Shown: one piece after another, positions 7,124 through 14,500 of the stretch
Layout: each line of letters starts with the position of its first letter
How positions within the stretch are numbered: position 1 is the stretch's first letter
NCBI GenBank assembly: GCA_029253325.1
Contig: JAQWZS010000152.1
Coordinates: forward strand, 1-14,918
Length of the DNA stretch: 14,918 nt
Reading direction: 5' to 3'
DNA from: Bacteroidia bacterium
GTDB taxonomy: Bacteria; Bacteroidota; Bacteroidia; NS11-12g; UBA9320
Notes under the pieces: generated by a model
The model's input: only the letters and a program-made list of their open reading frames with translations
What the model was told of the DNA's origin: nothing
Database searches by the model: none
Made by a program: the position numbers and the translations under genes

Positions 7124-10006
7124 TTGCTTGATTTTACAAGTGGTAATAGTATCTTGAAAGTAGAAAACAATTCGAAGTACAAATTGGTATTTAGTATTCA
7201 TCAACATTCTCAACTAGGAGTGATGATTAATCCATATGTTATCGCTTATACATCATTAAACACCCTATCTCTAACTTATCAAAAAGTGTTCTCTGGAAAT
7301 GCTTCGTACTATGATAAATTATCAGACGAAGAACTTAGACAGATTAAATTACTGGACCCTTTGATGATTGAAAATATCATTCGTAAATTTTCTCCCAAAC
7401 AAAAAATTCGTCCAAAAGAATACTTTCAAAAACATTTTGATAAGTCTTTCTTTAAAAATGAGATAAGGCCATACATGGATGAGACAATATCCATTTTTTT
7501 TAAAAACATCGATTCTTCAAACAATCAGATTTATCTAGCAGATGAAATAAACCCTGCAGCTCACCCAATAGAAATTAAGGCCGATTTTACCAAAGTCCTT
7601 TTCCATTTTCGTAAAAACGAAAATGGCACTTCATACTTCGTAACACTCAAACATGGGGATGAAAGAATTTTATTTATGAAGCAAAATGGACTTCTCCTAT
7701 CTTCAAAACCTGCAAGAATAATGGTTCACAATACCATTTATAAATTTTATGACTTTGTAGATGGGAATAAAATTGGGATTTTCCTTCACAAAAAATACAT
7801 TCATGTTAAACCTGAAAATCAACAATCATATTACAAGAAATTTGTACGCCCACTACTTGAGACCTCTCCTGTTCAAGCTCAAGGGTTCACAATAACTACA
7901 AAAAAAGAACCTGCAGTACCTCAAATATCCATAACCCAGAAAGAAAAGGTCTTTGGTTTTGACTTAAAAATTATTTACGACAATAATGTGTTTCCCTACC
8001 ATCCCGATAAGTTTTTTCATGTTAAAATGGATTGGGAGAATAATCAGCCCCTATTTACTAAATATAAACGGTCTGTTATATGGGAATCTAATAAATCAGC
8101 TCTTTTGATTGAAAAAGGGTTAACATATCATGAGGGATCATTTTTTAGCGGCAACTTTAATTCACTAAACCAATGTGTTGCTTGGCTTCAACTTCATTAT
8201 GATTTCTTAAAGCAAAATTATTTTGAGATCGCGAATGATTTAAATATTCAACTTATCGTGGAAAAACCCATCTTGGAATATGCTATTGTAGATCAGATCG
8301 ATTGGTTTGATTTAAAAATGGTAGTCACCATCGGAGAATTTAAAATTCCCTTCAGTAAGATAGTTTCTGAAATGAAAAAAGGGCAAAGTCAAATGACATT
8401 GGCCAATGGAGAAGTTTTTCTTTTCCCTGAAGAGTGGTTTGCATTGGGAGAATCTTTATTCAACTCTAAACATAAAAGCAACCAATATTCCATCCAAAAG
8501 TACAAGTTGAATATTCTTAATCATATTAAATCTGAGAAGATAAAACAACACTTAAATAAGTTAGTTGATATAAAAAATGAAAAACCTCACTCGTTATTTC
8601 AAGGCAAACTTAGACCATATCAAACTGAGGGTTTAAGTTGGTTGATGTTTTTAAAAAACAACCATTTTGGTGGCATTTTAGCTGACGATATGGGATTAGG
8701 AAAAACCATTCAAGCTCTTGCATTTATTCAAAAAGTAAAACATGCAATCCCAAAAGAAAAAACATCTCCCCCTTTCTTAATAGTTGCTCCCACATCACTA
8801 CTTTATAACTGGGTTAATGAATGTTTAAAATTTACCCCCGAACTCCGAACAAAAATTCATTCTGGCAGTAAACGATTCAAAGAATTTAATCAGTTTGAAA
8901 ATCTAGACTTGATCATAACTAGTTATGGGCTTATAAGAAACGATGCCCATTTATTTCAAGATGCTCAATTTGATATTATTCTTTTGGATGAAAGTCAAAA
9001 TATCAAAAACTACTCGGCTAAGACCACTCAATATATTAATAAACTAAATGCCAACTGTCGAATTGCTTTGACAGGAACACCTATAGAGAATACGATCAAA
9101 GATCTTTGGAGTCAAATGAATTTCCTGAACAAAGGATTATTGGGTTCTTTGAATCAATTCAATGAGAAATATGCCAAACCAATCGAAAAACAAAATGATG
9201 AAAAGACAGTCGAAGAATTAAAAAAAATCATAAAGCCTTTCTTGCTCAGAAGAACAAAAGAAGAAGTTGCAAAAGACCTGCCTGACATTCAAGAAAAAAT
9301 CATCTATTGTGGTATGTCTGAAGAACAAGAAAAGTATTATGAAAAAGTAAAATCAGAATATCGCAATAACCTTTTAAATATTGAAGATCAAAAAAAATTC
9401 AAAGCTTCGAAGCTATCCGTTTTACAGGGACTTTCGAAGCTAAGGCAGATTTCAAATCATCCATTCTTAATGGACAATAGCTACACTCATGATAGTGGAA
9501 AACATGAACTTTTACTTGAAAAGATCCATACAGGAATATCCGATGGACACAAAATATTGGTTTTTTCTCAATTCGTATCTTATCTGGAATTACTCGAAAA
9601 ATCAATTCAAAAGTCGGCCCTTTCCTATTTTAAACTTACGGGAGCTACATCAAAAGAAAAAAGACAATCATTTGTTCATGAATTTCAGACCCAAGCAAGT
9701 CCATGTGTATTCTTAATTTCACTAAAAGCCGGGGGTGTTGGTCTTAATTTGACCGCCGCTGACTATGTTTTTATTGCTGACCCATGGTGGAACCCCGCTG
9801 CTGAAGCTCAAGCTAGGGACAGGAGTCACCGAATAGGACAAACTAAACCCGTTTTTAGTTATAAATTTATTTCAAAAGGTACCATAGAGGAAAAAATAAC
9901 CCAACTGCAAAACCAAAAGAAAAAAATATCTAAAGATTTAATCCACTCTGAAAGCAGCATACTCAAAAATATGAACCTTAAAGACCTTCAACTTTTATTA
10001 GATTAA
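7124..10006 (+). CDS. SNF2-family DEAD/DEAH-box helicase-like ATPase
   Basis: This is a 960-residue SNF2/Rad54-type ATPase, which would translocate on double-stranded DNA and remodel bound proteins. The ATPase half starts near residue 500 (LRPYQTEGLSWL). Motifs are Walker A ADDMGLGKT (about 519-527), ITSYGLI, the Walker B box LLDESQNIK (about 620-628; DESQ instead of the common DEAQ/DEAH), LTGTPIEN, FLLRRTKEEV, SLKAGGVGLNLTAA (about 866), DPWWNPAAEAQARDRSHRIGQ (about 885-905) and the C-terminal GTIEEKI. The N-terminal 480 residues have no Cys/His cluster typical of a SWIM zinc finger. The start is uncertain: both candidates are TTG. The one at 7154 (giving MKVENNSKYKLVFSIHQH) fits homologues better than 7124. 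No methylase, nuclease or defence partner is nearby, so its substrate is unknown. Confidence 0.93.
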   Translation: MLDFTSGNSILKVENNSKYKLVFSIHQHSQLGVMINPYVIAYTSLNTLSLTYQKVFSGNASYYDKLSDEELRQIKLLDPLMIENIIRKFSPKQKIRPKEYFQKHFDKSFFKNEIRPYMDETISIFFKNIDSSNNQIYLADEINPAAHPIEIKADFTKVLFHFRKNENGTSYFVTLKHGDERILFMKQNGLLLSSKPARIMVHNTIYKFYDFVDGNKIGIFLHKKYIHVKPENQQSYYKKFVRPLLETSPVQAQGFTITTKKEPAVPQISITQKEKVFGFDLKIIYDNNVFPYHPDKFFHVKMDWENNQPLFTKYKRSVIWESNKSALLIEKGLTYHEGSFFSGNFNSLNQCVAWLQLHYDFLKQNYFEIANDLNIQLIVEKPILEYAIVDQIDWFDLKMVVTIGEFKIPFSKIVSEMKKGQSQMTLANGEVFLFPEEWFALGESLFNSKHKSNQYSIQKYKLNILNHIKSEKIKQHLNKLVDIKNEKPHSLFQGKLRPYQTEGLSWLMFLKNNHFGGILADDMGLGKTIQALAFIQKVKHAIPKEKTSPPFLIVAPTSLLYNWVNECLKFTPELRTKIHSGSKRFKEFNQFENLDLIITSYGLIRNDAHLFQDAQFDIILLDESQNIKNYSAKTTQYINKLNANCRIALTGTPIENTIKDLWSQMNFLNKGLLGSLNQFNEKYAKPIEKQNDEKTVEELKKIIKPFLLRRTKEEVAKDLPDIQEKIIYCGMSEEQEKYYEKVKSEYRNNLLNIEDQKKFKASKLSVLQGLSKLRQISNHPFLMDNSYTHDSGKHELLLEKIHTGISDGHKILVFSQFVSYLELLEKSIQKSALSYFKLTGATSKEKRQSFVHEFQTQASPCVFLISLKAGGVGLNLTAADYVFIADPWWNPAAEAQARDRSHRIGQTKPVFSYKFISKGTIEEKITQLQNQKKKISKDLIHSESSILKNMNLKDLQLLLD

Positions 10007-10021
10007 TAGGGAAATATCTGT

Positions 10022-10029
10022 TAAATTTG
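10022..10029 (+). promoter_or_regulatory. candidate -7 promoter box for the first T9SS cargo gene
   Basis: TAAATTTG matches TAnnTTTG exactly and ends 18 bases before the ATG at 10048. It overlaps the TTG at 10027 that would begin a longer frame, which argues for the ATG as the true start. TTAG at 9998-10001 is a one-mismatch -33 candidate at a spacing of 20. Confidence 0.45.
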
Positions 10030-10047
10030 AATCAAAATCTTAAGCCG

Positions 10048-10809
10048 ATGAAAAAAATATTTACACTACTATTAATTACATTTACAAGTATCTCTTTTGC
10101 TCAAGTAGACTGGGCCATCAAATCTATCAAAAGTCCAACAGAACTCGAATCTACTGCTACTGGGACTACCCTAGCTTTAACTATCGAATGCGAAAACAAA
10201 GGTACATCGCCTATTTATGCGGGAGATAGTGTAATTTACAACATGCTTGTTATTGATAAAGCATCAAGCCAAATAATTACCGAGTTCCCTCAAAATGCTT
10301 CAAGAGGATCAGCAGCTATTACAATCATAACAGAAGAAGTTCCTGTTGGAGGAACTTATGAAATTTCAAATACATTAAATTCTAATCTTTACCTTACCCA
10401 ATCTAGAGAAGTAAGGTTAGGAGTATCCACCTTTATTTTTGATCGTACATCTCCATACATCGATTCTGACTCATCTAACAACACTAACTTTGTTGATATA
10501 ACTTGGTGGAACCAACAACGATGGAATGTCTCTGTAGAAGATATTGCTTACAACTCTAACAACATTGCGATTTACCCAAACCCTGCTAATGACCAACTAA
10601 ACGTGAGTCTATTATTCGCAGAAAGCAATGCGGTGAGTATCGAACTAGTTGATCTTACTGGCAAAGCAGTAGCTACACCCAATATGAACCAGGCTATTTC
10701 TCCCAATCAATATACCCTTGATGTGGCAGACCTTAGCAAAGGTGTATACATCCTCAAAGTAACCAATGGATCAAAAGTGAGTACGTCCAAAGTGACCATT
10801 TCTCATTAA
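10048..10809 (+). CDS. secreted protein with T9SS type A sorting domain (paralogue 1)
   Basis: This is a 253-residue exported protein. It starts with the signal peptide MKKIFTLLLITFTSISFA, cleaved before QVDWAIK. A TTG at 10027 in the same frame would add seven residues but overlaps the promoter box. Residues about 20-165 form a beta-rich domain of CARDB-like flavour (LTIECENKGTSPIYAGDSV, then IDSDSSNNTNFVDI and WWNQQRWNVS). The last ~80 residues are a type IX secretion type A sorting domain: IAIYPNPANDQLNVSLLF, IELVDLTGKAVATP, LDVADLSKGVYILKVTNG and a terminal SKVTISH. That domain sends the protein through the outer membrane for release or cell-surface attachment. The 3' third is about 92% identical in DNA to the next gene. 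Its biochemical role is unknown. Confidence 0.88.
   Translation: MKKIFTLLLITFTSISFAQVDWAIKSIKSPTELESTATGTTLALTIECENKGTSPIYAGDSVIYNMLVIDKASSQIITEFPQNASRGSAAITIITEEVPVGGTYEISNTLNSNLYLTQSREVRLGVSTFIFDRTSPYIDSDSSNNTNFVDITWWNQQRWNVSVEDIAYNSNNIAIYPNPANDQLNVSLLFAESNAVSIELVDLTGKAVATPNMNQAISPNQYTLDVADLSKGVYILKVTNGSKVSTSKVTISH
10531..10809 (+). repeat. direct repeat copy 1 (T9SS sorting-domain region)
   Basis: This 279-base segment aligns without gaps to 11401-11679 (offset 870) with 21 differences by my count, about 92% identity. It includes a run of some 55 identical bases at 10649-10703. It covers the sorting domain of paralogue 1. Confidence 0.9.
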
Positions 10810-10832
10810 TTTGTCATATTTGACTTAATTTC

Positions 10833-10867
10833 AATAGGGGATGCTTGATTAAGCATCCCCTATTTTT
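10833..10867 (+). terminator. strong intrinsic terminator, possibly bidirectional
   Basis: A perfect 14-bp stem pairs 10833-10846 with 10851-10864 around the loop GATT. Its core is GGGGATGCTT / AAGCATCCCC. T-rich sequence (TATTTTTAT) follows. It ends the transcript of the first T9SS cargo gene. The A/T bases at the stem foot give little T-run on the minus strand, so it acts mainly rightward. Confidence 0.88.
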
Positions 10868-10870
10868 ATA

Positions 10871-10900
10871 TTTGGACTATAATTTTAAACTTTAATTTTT
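10871..10900 (+). promoter_or_regulatory. candidate promoter for the second T9SS cargo gene
   Basis: TTTG at 10871-10874 and TAATTTTT at 10893-10900 (7 of 8 to TAnnTTTG) are 18 bases apart, close to the Bacteroidota -33/-7 layout. The -7 box would put transcription start at or next to the ATG at 10906, so a leaderless transcript is implied if it is real. Confidence 0.25.
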
Positions 10901-10905
10901 TTGAC

Positions 10906-11679
10906 ATGAAAAAACATTACACACATTTATTTACATTTTTACTGATTACTCTAACCAACCTTTCATTCGCTCAAGTAGATTGGGCTATTAAGTCCATCAA
11001 AAGTCCAACCGAACTTGAATCTACCCCAACGGGGACTGCTTTTGACTTAATTGTCGAATGTGAAAACAAAGGAAACTCTAAAATAAAGGCAGGAGACACT
11101 GCATCAATCAGTATGCTAGTAATTGACAAAGAGACATCGACTATTGTATTGGAATTCCCAGAAAATGCTTCTCGAGGTGCTGCTAGACTTTATACTATTC
11201 AAGAAGATATTGAACCTGGAGAAACTCAAGATTTTACAGTTCAATTAACAAGTAATCGAATAGTTACACAATCTCGAGATATGTTGTTAGGAGTATACTC
11301 ATATGTCATCAACAGAACCAACCCATCCATTGATTCAGATTCAACAAATAATCTACGATCACGAGATATCGTTTGGTGGAACCAACAAAAATGGAATGTA
11401 TCAGTTGAAGATATTGCTTACAACTCTGACAACATTGCGATTTATCCAAACCCTGCTAATGACCAGCTAAACGTGAATCTATTATTCGCAGAAAGCAATG
11501 CTGTGAATATCGAACTATTTGATCTTACTGGCAAAGCAGTAGCTACACCCAATATGAACCAGGCTATTTCTCCAAATCAATATACCCTTGATGTGGCAGA
11601 CTTGACAAAAGGAGTATACATCCTGAAAGTAACCAACGGAGCTAAGGTGAGTACGTCCAAAGTGACCATTTCTCATTGA
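10906..11679 (+). CDS. secreted protein with T9SS type A sorting domain (paralogue 2)
   Basis: This is a 257-residue tandem paralogue of the preceding gene. The signal peptide MKKHYTHLFTFLLITLTNLSFA is four residues longer; after it the two proteins align without gaps. The first mature residues, QVDWAIKSIKSPTELEST, are identical in both. The middle (about 40-145) is much less alike, although CENKG, MLVIDK, NASRG, TQSR and IDSDS are kept. The region from WWNQQ to the end, including the sorting domain (IAIYPNPANDQLNVNLLF, DLTGKAVATP, GVYILKVTNG), is nearly the same. It has its own terminator and a possible promoter, so the two genes are probably separate transcripts. The protein should be exported by the type IX system; its function is unknown. 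Confidence 0.88.
   Translation: MKKHYTHLFTFLLITLTNLSFAQVDWAIKSIKSPTELESTPTGTAFDLIVECENKGNSKIKAGDTASISMLVIDKETSTIVLEFPENASRGAARLYTIQEDIEPGETQDFTVQLTSNRIVTQSRDMLLGVYSYVINRTNPSIDSDSTNNLRSRDIVWWNQQKWNVSVEDIAYNSDNIAIYPNPANDQLNVNLLFAESNAVNIELFDLTGKAVATPNMNQAISPNQYTLDVADLTKGVYILKVTNGAKVSTSKVTISH
11401..11679 (+). repeat. direct repeat copy 2 (T9SS sorting-domain region)
   Basis: This is the partner of 10531-10809, collinear at an offset of 870 bases and ending exactly at the stop codon. Beyond the stop the two copies share no similarity, so the duplication signal is confined to the gene. Confidence 0.9.
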
Positions 11680-11700
11680 AATCGACAATAATTATTATTC

Positions 11701-11730
11701 AAAACCGCTCAAAACATGGGCGGTTTTTTT
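11701..11730 (+). terminator. intrinsic terminator after paralogue 2
   Basis: AAAACCGC (11701-11708) pairs with GCGGTTTT (11720-11727) around an 11-base loop, and the T-run continues to 11730. It separates the second T9SS cargo gene from yebC. Confidence 0.85.
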
Positions 11731-11742
11731 GTACGTTTACTT

Positions 11743-11750
11743 TAAGTTTG
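11743..11750 (+). promoter_or_regulatory. candidate -7 promoter box for yebC-pccB
   Basis: TAAGTTTG, followed by C, matches TAnnTTTG exactly. It lies just after a terminator and 22 bases before the yebC ATG at 11773. No -33 TTTG is at the usual 19-base spacing; one at 11728-11731 is too close. Confidence 0.4.
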
Positions 11751-11772
11751 CCTAAATACCTATAATCAAACT

Positions 11773-12531
11773 ATGGCAGGACACAGTAAATGGGCAAACA
11801 TAAAACATCGAAAAGCCGCACAGGATAAAAAACGAGCTAAAGTATGGACTAGAATTATCAAGGAAATAACCATAGCAGCTAGAGATGGTGGTCCAGACTT
11901 GGATAGCAATCCTAGTTTGAGGCTTGCGGTTCAAAATGGCAAGGGTGCTAATTTGCCGAAAGATACTATTGAACGAGCAATCAAAAAAGGTTCTGGAGCT
12001 GAAGCGGCTAATTTGCAATCCTATACTTATGAAGGTTATGGCCCACATGGTATTGCCATATACCTTCATGCAACATCCGATAATATTAATAGAACTGTCG
12101 CCAATGTCCGATCAATATTTACTAAAAATAATGGCTCCTTGGGAACTAACGGATCTTTGAGTTTCATCTTCGAAACAAAAGGAGTTTTTATAATCTCTGC
12201 TGAATCCATTTCAGAATGGAATAATGATGAATTAGAATTGGAACTGATCGATGGCGGTGCAGACGAAGTAGTCTTTGATGATGAAGAGTTAACTGCTTAT
12301 ACCTCGTTTGATGATTATGGTGATATGCAATCCAAATTACAAGAGCTCAACATAGCAGCTACATCTACGGAAATACACCAAATTCCTATAACAACAAAAA
12401 CATTAGAACTATCTGAAGCTGAAGAGGTATTAAAAATAATAGATAAGTTTGAAGAAGATGATGACATCCAAACTGTATTCCATAATTTAGAACTAACCGA
12501 AGAATTAATAGCTAAACTTGAAGACAACTAG
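11773..12531 (+). CDS. yebC: YebC/PmpR-family protein (TACO1-like)
   Basis: This 252-residue cytoplasmic protein has the family N-terminus AGHSKWANIKHRKAAQDKK right after Met1. NLPKDTIERAIKKGSG follows at about 60-75, then the acidic second and third domains (YEGYGPHGIAIYL, then TNNGS-type KNNGSLGTNGSLSFIFE, DGGADEV). It is of normal family length. Relatives have been described as transcription regulators and, more recently, as factors that help ribosomes through difficult (proline-rich) stretches. The acidic tail (EEDDDIQTVFHNLELTEELIAKLEDN-like) is typical. The gene sits behind a terminator with its own candidate promoter, and pccB starts one base after its stop, so the two are probably co-transcribed. 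Confidence 0.95.
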   Translation: MAGHSKWANIKHRKAAQDKKRAKVWTRIIKEITIAARDGGPDLDSNPSLRLAVQNGKGANLPKDTIERAIKKGSGAEAANLQSYTYEGYGPHGIAIYLHATSDNINRTVANVRSIFTKNNGSLGTNGSLSFIFETKGVFIISAESISEWNNDELELELIDGGADEVVFDDEELTAYTSFDDYGDMQSKLQELNIAATSTEIHQIPITTKTLELSEAEEVLKIIDKFEEDDDIQTVFHNLELTEELIAKLEDN

Positions 12532-12532
12532 T

Positions 12533-14071
12533 ATGAATAAACGAGAAATCCTAAACCAGAAACTGACCGCAGCCAAAATGGGTGGTGGTCAAAAACGAAT
12601 TGATGCTCAACATTCCAAAAATAAACTCACCGCACGTGAACGATTGGATTTATTGCTAGATAAAAACTCGTTTGAGGAAATTGGTGCACTTATAAAACAC
12701 CGAAGTACTGATTTTGGGATGGAAAAAACCCACTACCCAGGAGATGGAGTTGTAACAGGCTATGGAACTATTCATGGAAGATTAGTCTACGTATTTTCAC
12801 AAGATTTTACTGTTTTTGGGGGATCTCTTTCTGAAACCCATGCAGAGAAAATATGTAAAATTATGGATATGGCTATGAAGAATGGGGCTCCTGTTATTGG
12901 TTTAAATGATAGTGGAGGAGCTCGAATTCAGGAAGGGGTAGTATCACTTGGAGGATATGCTGATATATTCTATCGTAATACTCGAGCTAGTGGAGTAATC
13001 CCCCAATTAAGTCTTGTAATGGGACCATGTGCTGGAGGGGCTGTTTATTCTCCAGCTATCACAGATTTTATACTCATGGTAGAGGATACAAGTTATATGT
13101 TTGTAACTGGGCCTAATGTTGTAAAAACCGTAACTAATGAAAAAGTTTCGGCAGAAGATTTGGGTGGAGCATCAGTTCATTCCGAAAAAAGCGGAGTAGC
13201 ACACCTCACTTCAAGCAATGACTTGCAGGCTATTGAAGATATTAAAAAACTATTATCGTACATCCCGCAAAATTGTGAAGATTCTGCCCCTGAATTACCC
13301 TACGTCATTGATGACGAGATTAGGAATAACCTTTGCAATATTGTACCAGAAAACCCAAACCAACCTTATGATATCAAAGAGGTTATTCAAGGAATAATTG
13401 ACCAAGAATCATTCTTCGAAATTCATAAAGATTTCGCTCCTAATATTGTTGTTGGATTTGCTAGATTAGCAGGCAAGAGTATTGGTGTGGTTGCAAATCA
13501 ACCTGCGTATTTGGCTGGTGTTTTGGATGTTCAATCATCACAAAAAGCAGCCCGTTTTGTTCGTTTTTGTGATTGTTTTAATATCCCGCTATTAGTCTTA
13601 GAAGATGTCCCTGGATTTTTACCTGGCACAGACCAAGAATGGAATGCAATTATTACAAACGGTGCTAAATTATTGTATGCATTCAGTGAAGCTTCCGTCC
13701 CAAGAATTACCGTAATTACTCGAAAAGCCTATGGTGGAGCATATGATGTCATGAATAGTAAACACATTGGAGCAGATATGAATTTTGCTTGGCCCAGTGC
13801 AGAAATTGCTGTAATGGGTGCAAAAGGAGCTGCAGAAATTATCTTTAGAAATGAAATTAAATCCGCTAAAGATCCTGACGCAGCATTAGCTAATAAAGAA
13901 AGAGAATATGCCGACATATTTGCTAACCCATACCGAGCAGCTGAACGAGGATTTGTGGATGAAGTTATTCATCCAGAACAAACGAGATTAAAGCTTATTA
14001 AAGCGTTTGCTATGCTTGAAAATAAAGTTGATTCTCTGCCACAAAAAAAACACGGAAATATCCCTCTGTAA
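12533..14071 (+). CDS. pccB: acyl-CoA carboxylase beta subunit (probably propionyl-CoA carboxylase)
   Basis: This 512-residue carboxyltransferase moves the carboxyl group from biotin to an acyl-CoA, most likely propionyl-CoA to methylmalonyl-CoA. The ATG at 12533 is chosen; a TTG at 12518 lies inside yebC. The N-terminal crotonase-like half has SGGARIQEGVVSLGGYAD (near 127) and GPCAGGAVYSPA (near 163). The C-terminal half has VANQPAYLAGVLD (near 320), LEDVPGFLPGTDQEWN (near 357), ITRKAYGGAYDVM (near 395-407) and WPSAEIAVMGAKGAAEI. The Asp in GGAYDVM is typical of propionyl-CoA enzymes. The biotin carboxylase/carrier (alpha) subunit is not in the window. Methylmalonyl-CoA decarboxylase alpha subunits are close relatives and remain possible. 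Confidence 0.92.
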   Translation: MNKREILNQKLTAAKMGGGQKRIDAQHSKNKLTARERLDLLLDKNSFEEIGALIKHRSTDFGMEKTHYPGDGVVTGYGTIHGRLVYVFSQDFTVFGGSLSETHAEKICKIMDMAMKNGAPVIGLNDSGGARIQEGVVSLGGYADIFYRNTRASGVIPQLSLVMGPCAGGAVYSPAITDFILMVEDTSYMFVTGPNVVKTVTNEKVSAEDLGGASVHSEKSGVAHLTSSNDLQAIEDIKKLLSYIPQNCEDSAPELPYVIDDEIRNNLCNIVPENPNQPYDIKEVIQGIIDQESFFEIHKDFAPNIVVGFARLAGKSIGVVANQPAYLAGVLDVQSSQKAARFVRFCDCFNIPLLVLEDVPGFLPGTDQEWNAIITNGAKLLYAFSEASVPRITVITRKAYGGAYDVMNSKHIGADMNFAWPSAEIAVMGAKGAAEIIFRNEIKSAKDPDAALANKEREYADIFANPYRAAERGFVDEVIHPEQTRLKLIKAFAMLENKVDSLPQKKHGNIPL

Positions 14072-14115
14072 AACTATCTCCTGATTTTGTTCGTTAAATT
14101 GTCGTACTATAGATA

Positions 14116-14493
14116 ATGTCAAATCTCAAAACATATCACATCAAATTAGCCATAATTAATATTTGCTTTGTGCTATTCAGTTGTAAATATGATAACGAAA
14201 AAGATTTATACCCCAATGATGATTGCAAAAGCTATGATATGTCATACCGCAATGATATTTCACCAATTCTGGAAAATTATAGCTGTGTCAGTTGTCATAA
14301 TACTATAAATCCTCAAGGAGGTGTTAATTTAGAGGGTTATGTTCAAACAAAAATTTGGGTAGATAATTCGAGACTTGCCAAAAGTATTAATCATAATGGT
14401 GCCTCACCCATGCCAAAAGATCAAGCCAAGATGGATTCATGTGATATTAAAAAGATAGAATCTTGGATATCAGATGGAGCACGAAATAATTAA
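14116..14493 (+). CDS. small mono-haem cytochrome c-type lipoprotein
   Basis: This is a 125-residue exported protein. Residues 1-23 form a lipoprotein signal ending in LFSC, so Cys23 would be lipidated and the protein anchored to a membrane facing the periplasm. A single haem c site C57-V-S-C60-H61 lies in the segment YRNDISPILENYSCVSCHN. Met99 in ASPMPKDQ is the likely second haem ligand. The layout (SPILE..CxxCH, GGVNLEGY, SPMP, IESWISDGA) is that of the small cytochrome c-like domains common in Bacteroidota. Cys37 and Cys108 might form a disulphide. It probably carries electrons between periplasmic partners, but no redox enzyme is next to it. The OB-fold gene starts eight bases after its stop. 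Confidence 0.85.
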   Translation: MSNLKTYHIKLAIINICFVLFSCKYDNEKDLYPNDDCKSYDMSYRNDISPILENYSCVSCHNTINPQGGVNLEGYVQTKIWVDNSRLAKSINHNGASPMPKDQAKMDSCDIKKIESWISDGARNN

Positions 14494-14500
14494 AACTACC

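Noticed and set aside
7124..10006. The SNF2 protein as part of a phage-defence system (DISARM-like or similar)
   Set aside because: No methylase, phospholipase-D-type nuclease, DUF1998 protein or other defence gene lies on either side; the neighbours are a glycosyltransferase pair and T9SS cargo genes.
10531..11679. The direct repeats as a mobile element or CRISPR-like array
   Set aside because: The two copies are coding, collinear with paralogous genes and stop at the stop codons; there is no transposase, terminal inverted repeat or short spaced repeat.
11752..12069. Minus-strand frame of 105 codons within yebC
   Set aside because: It is antisense to a strongly recognised gene and has no recognisable domain.
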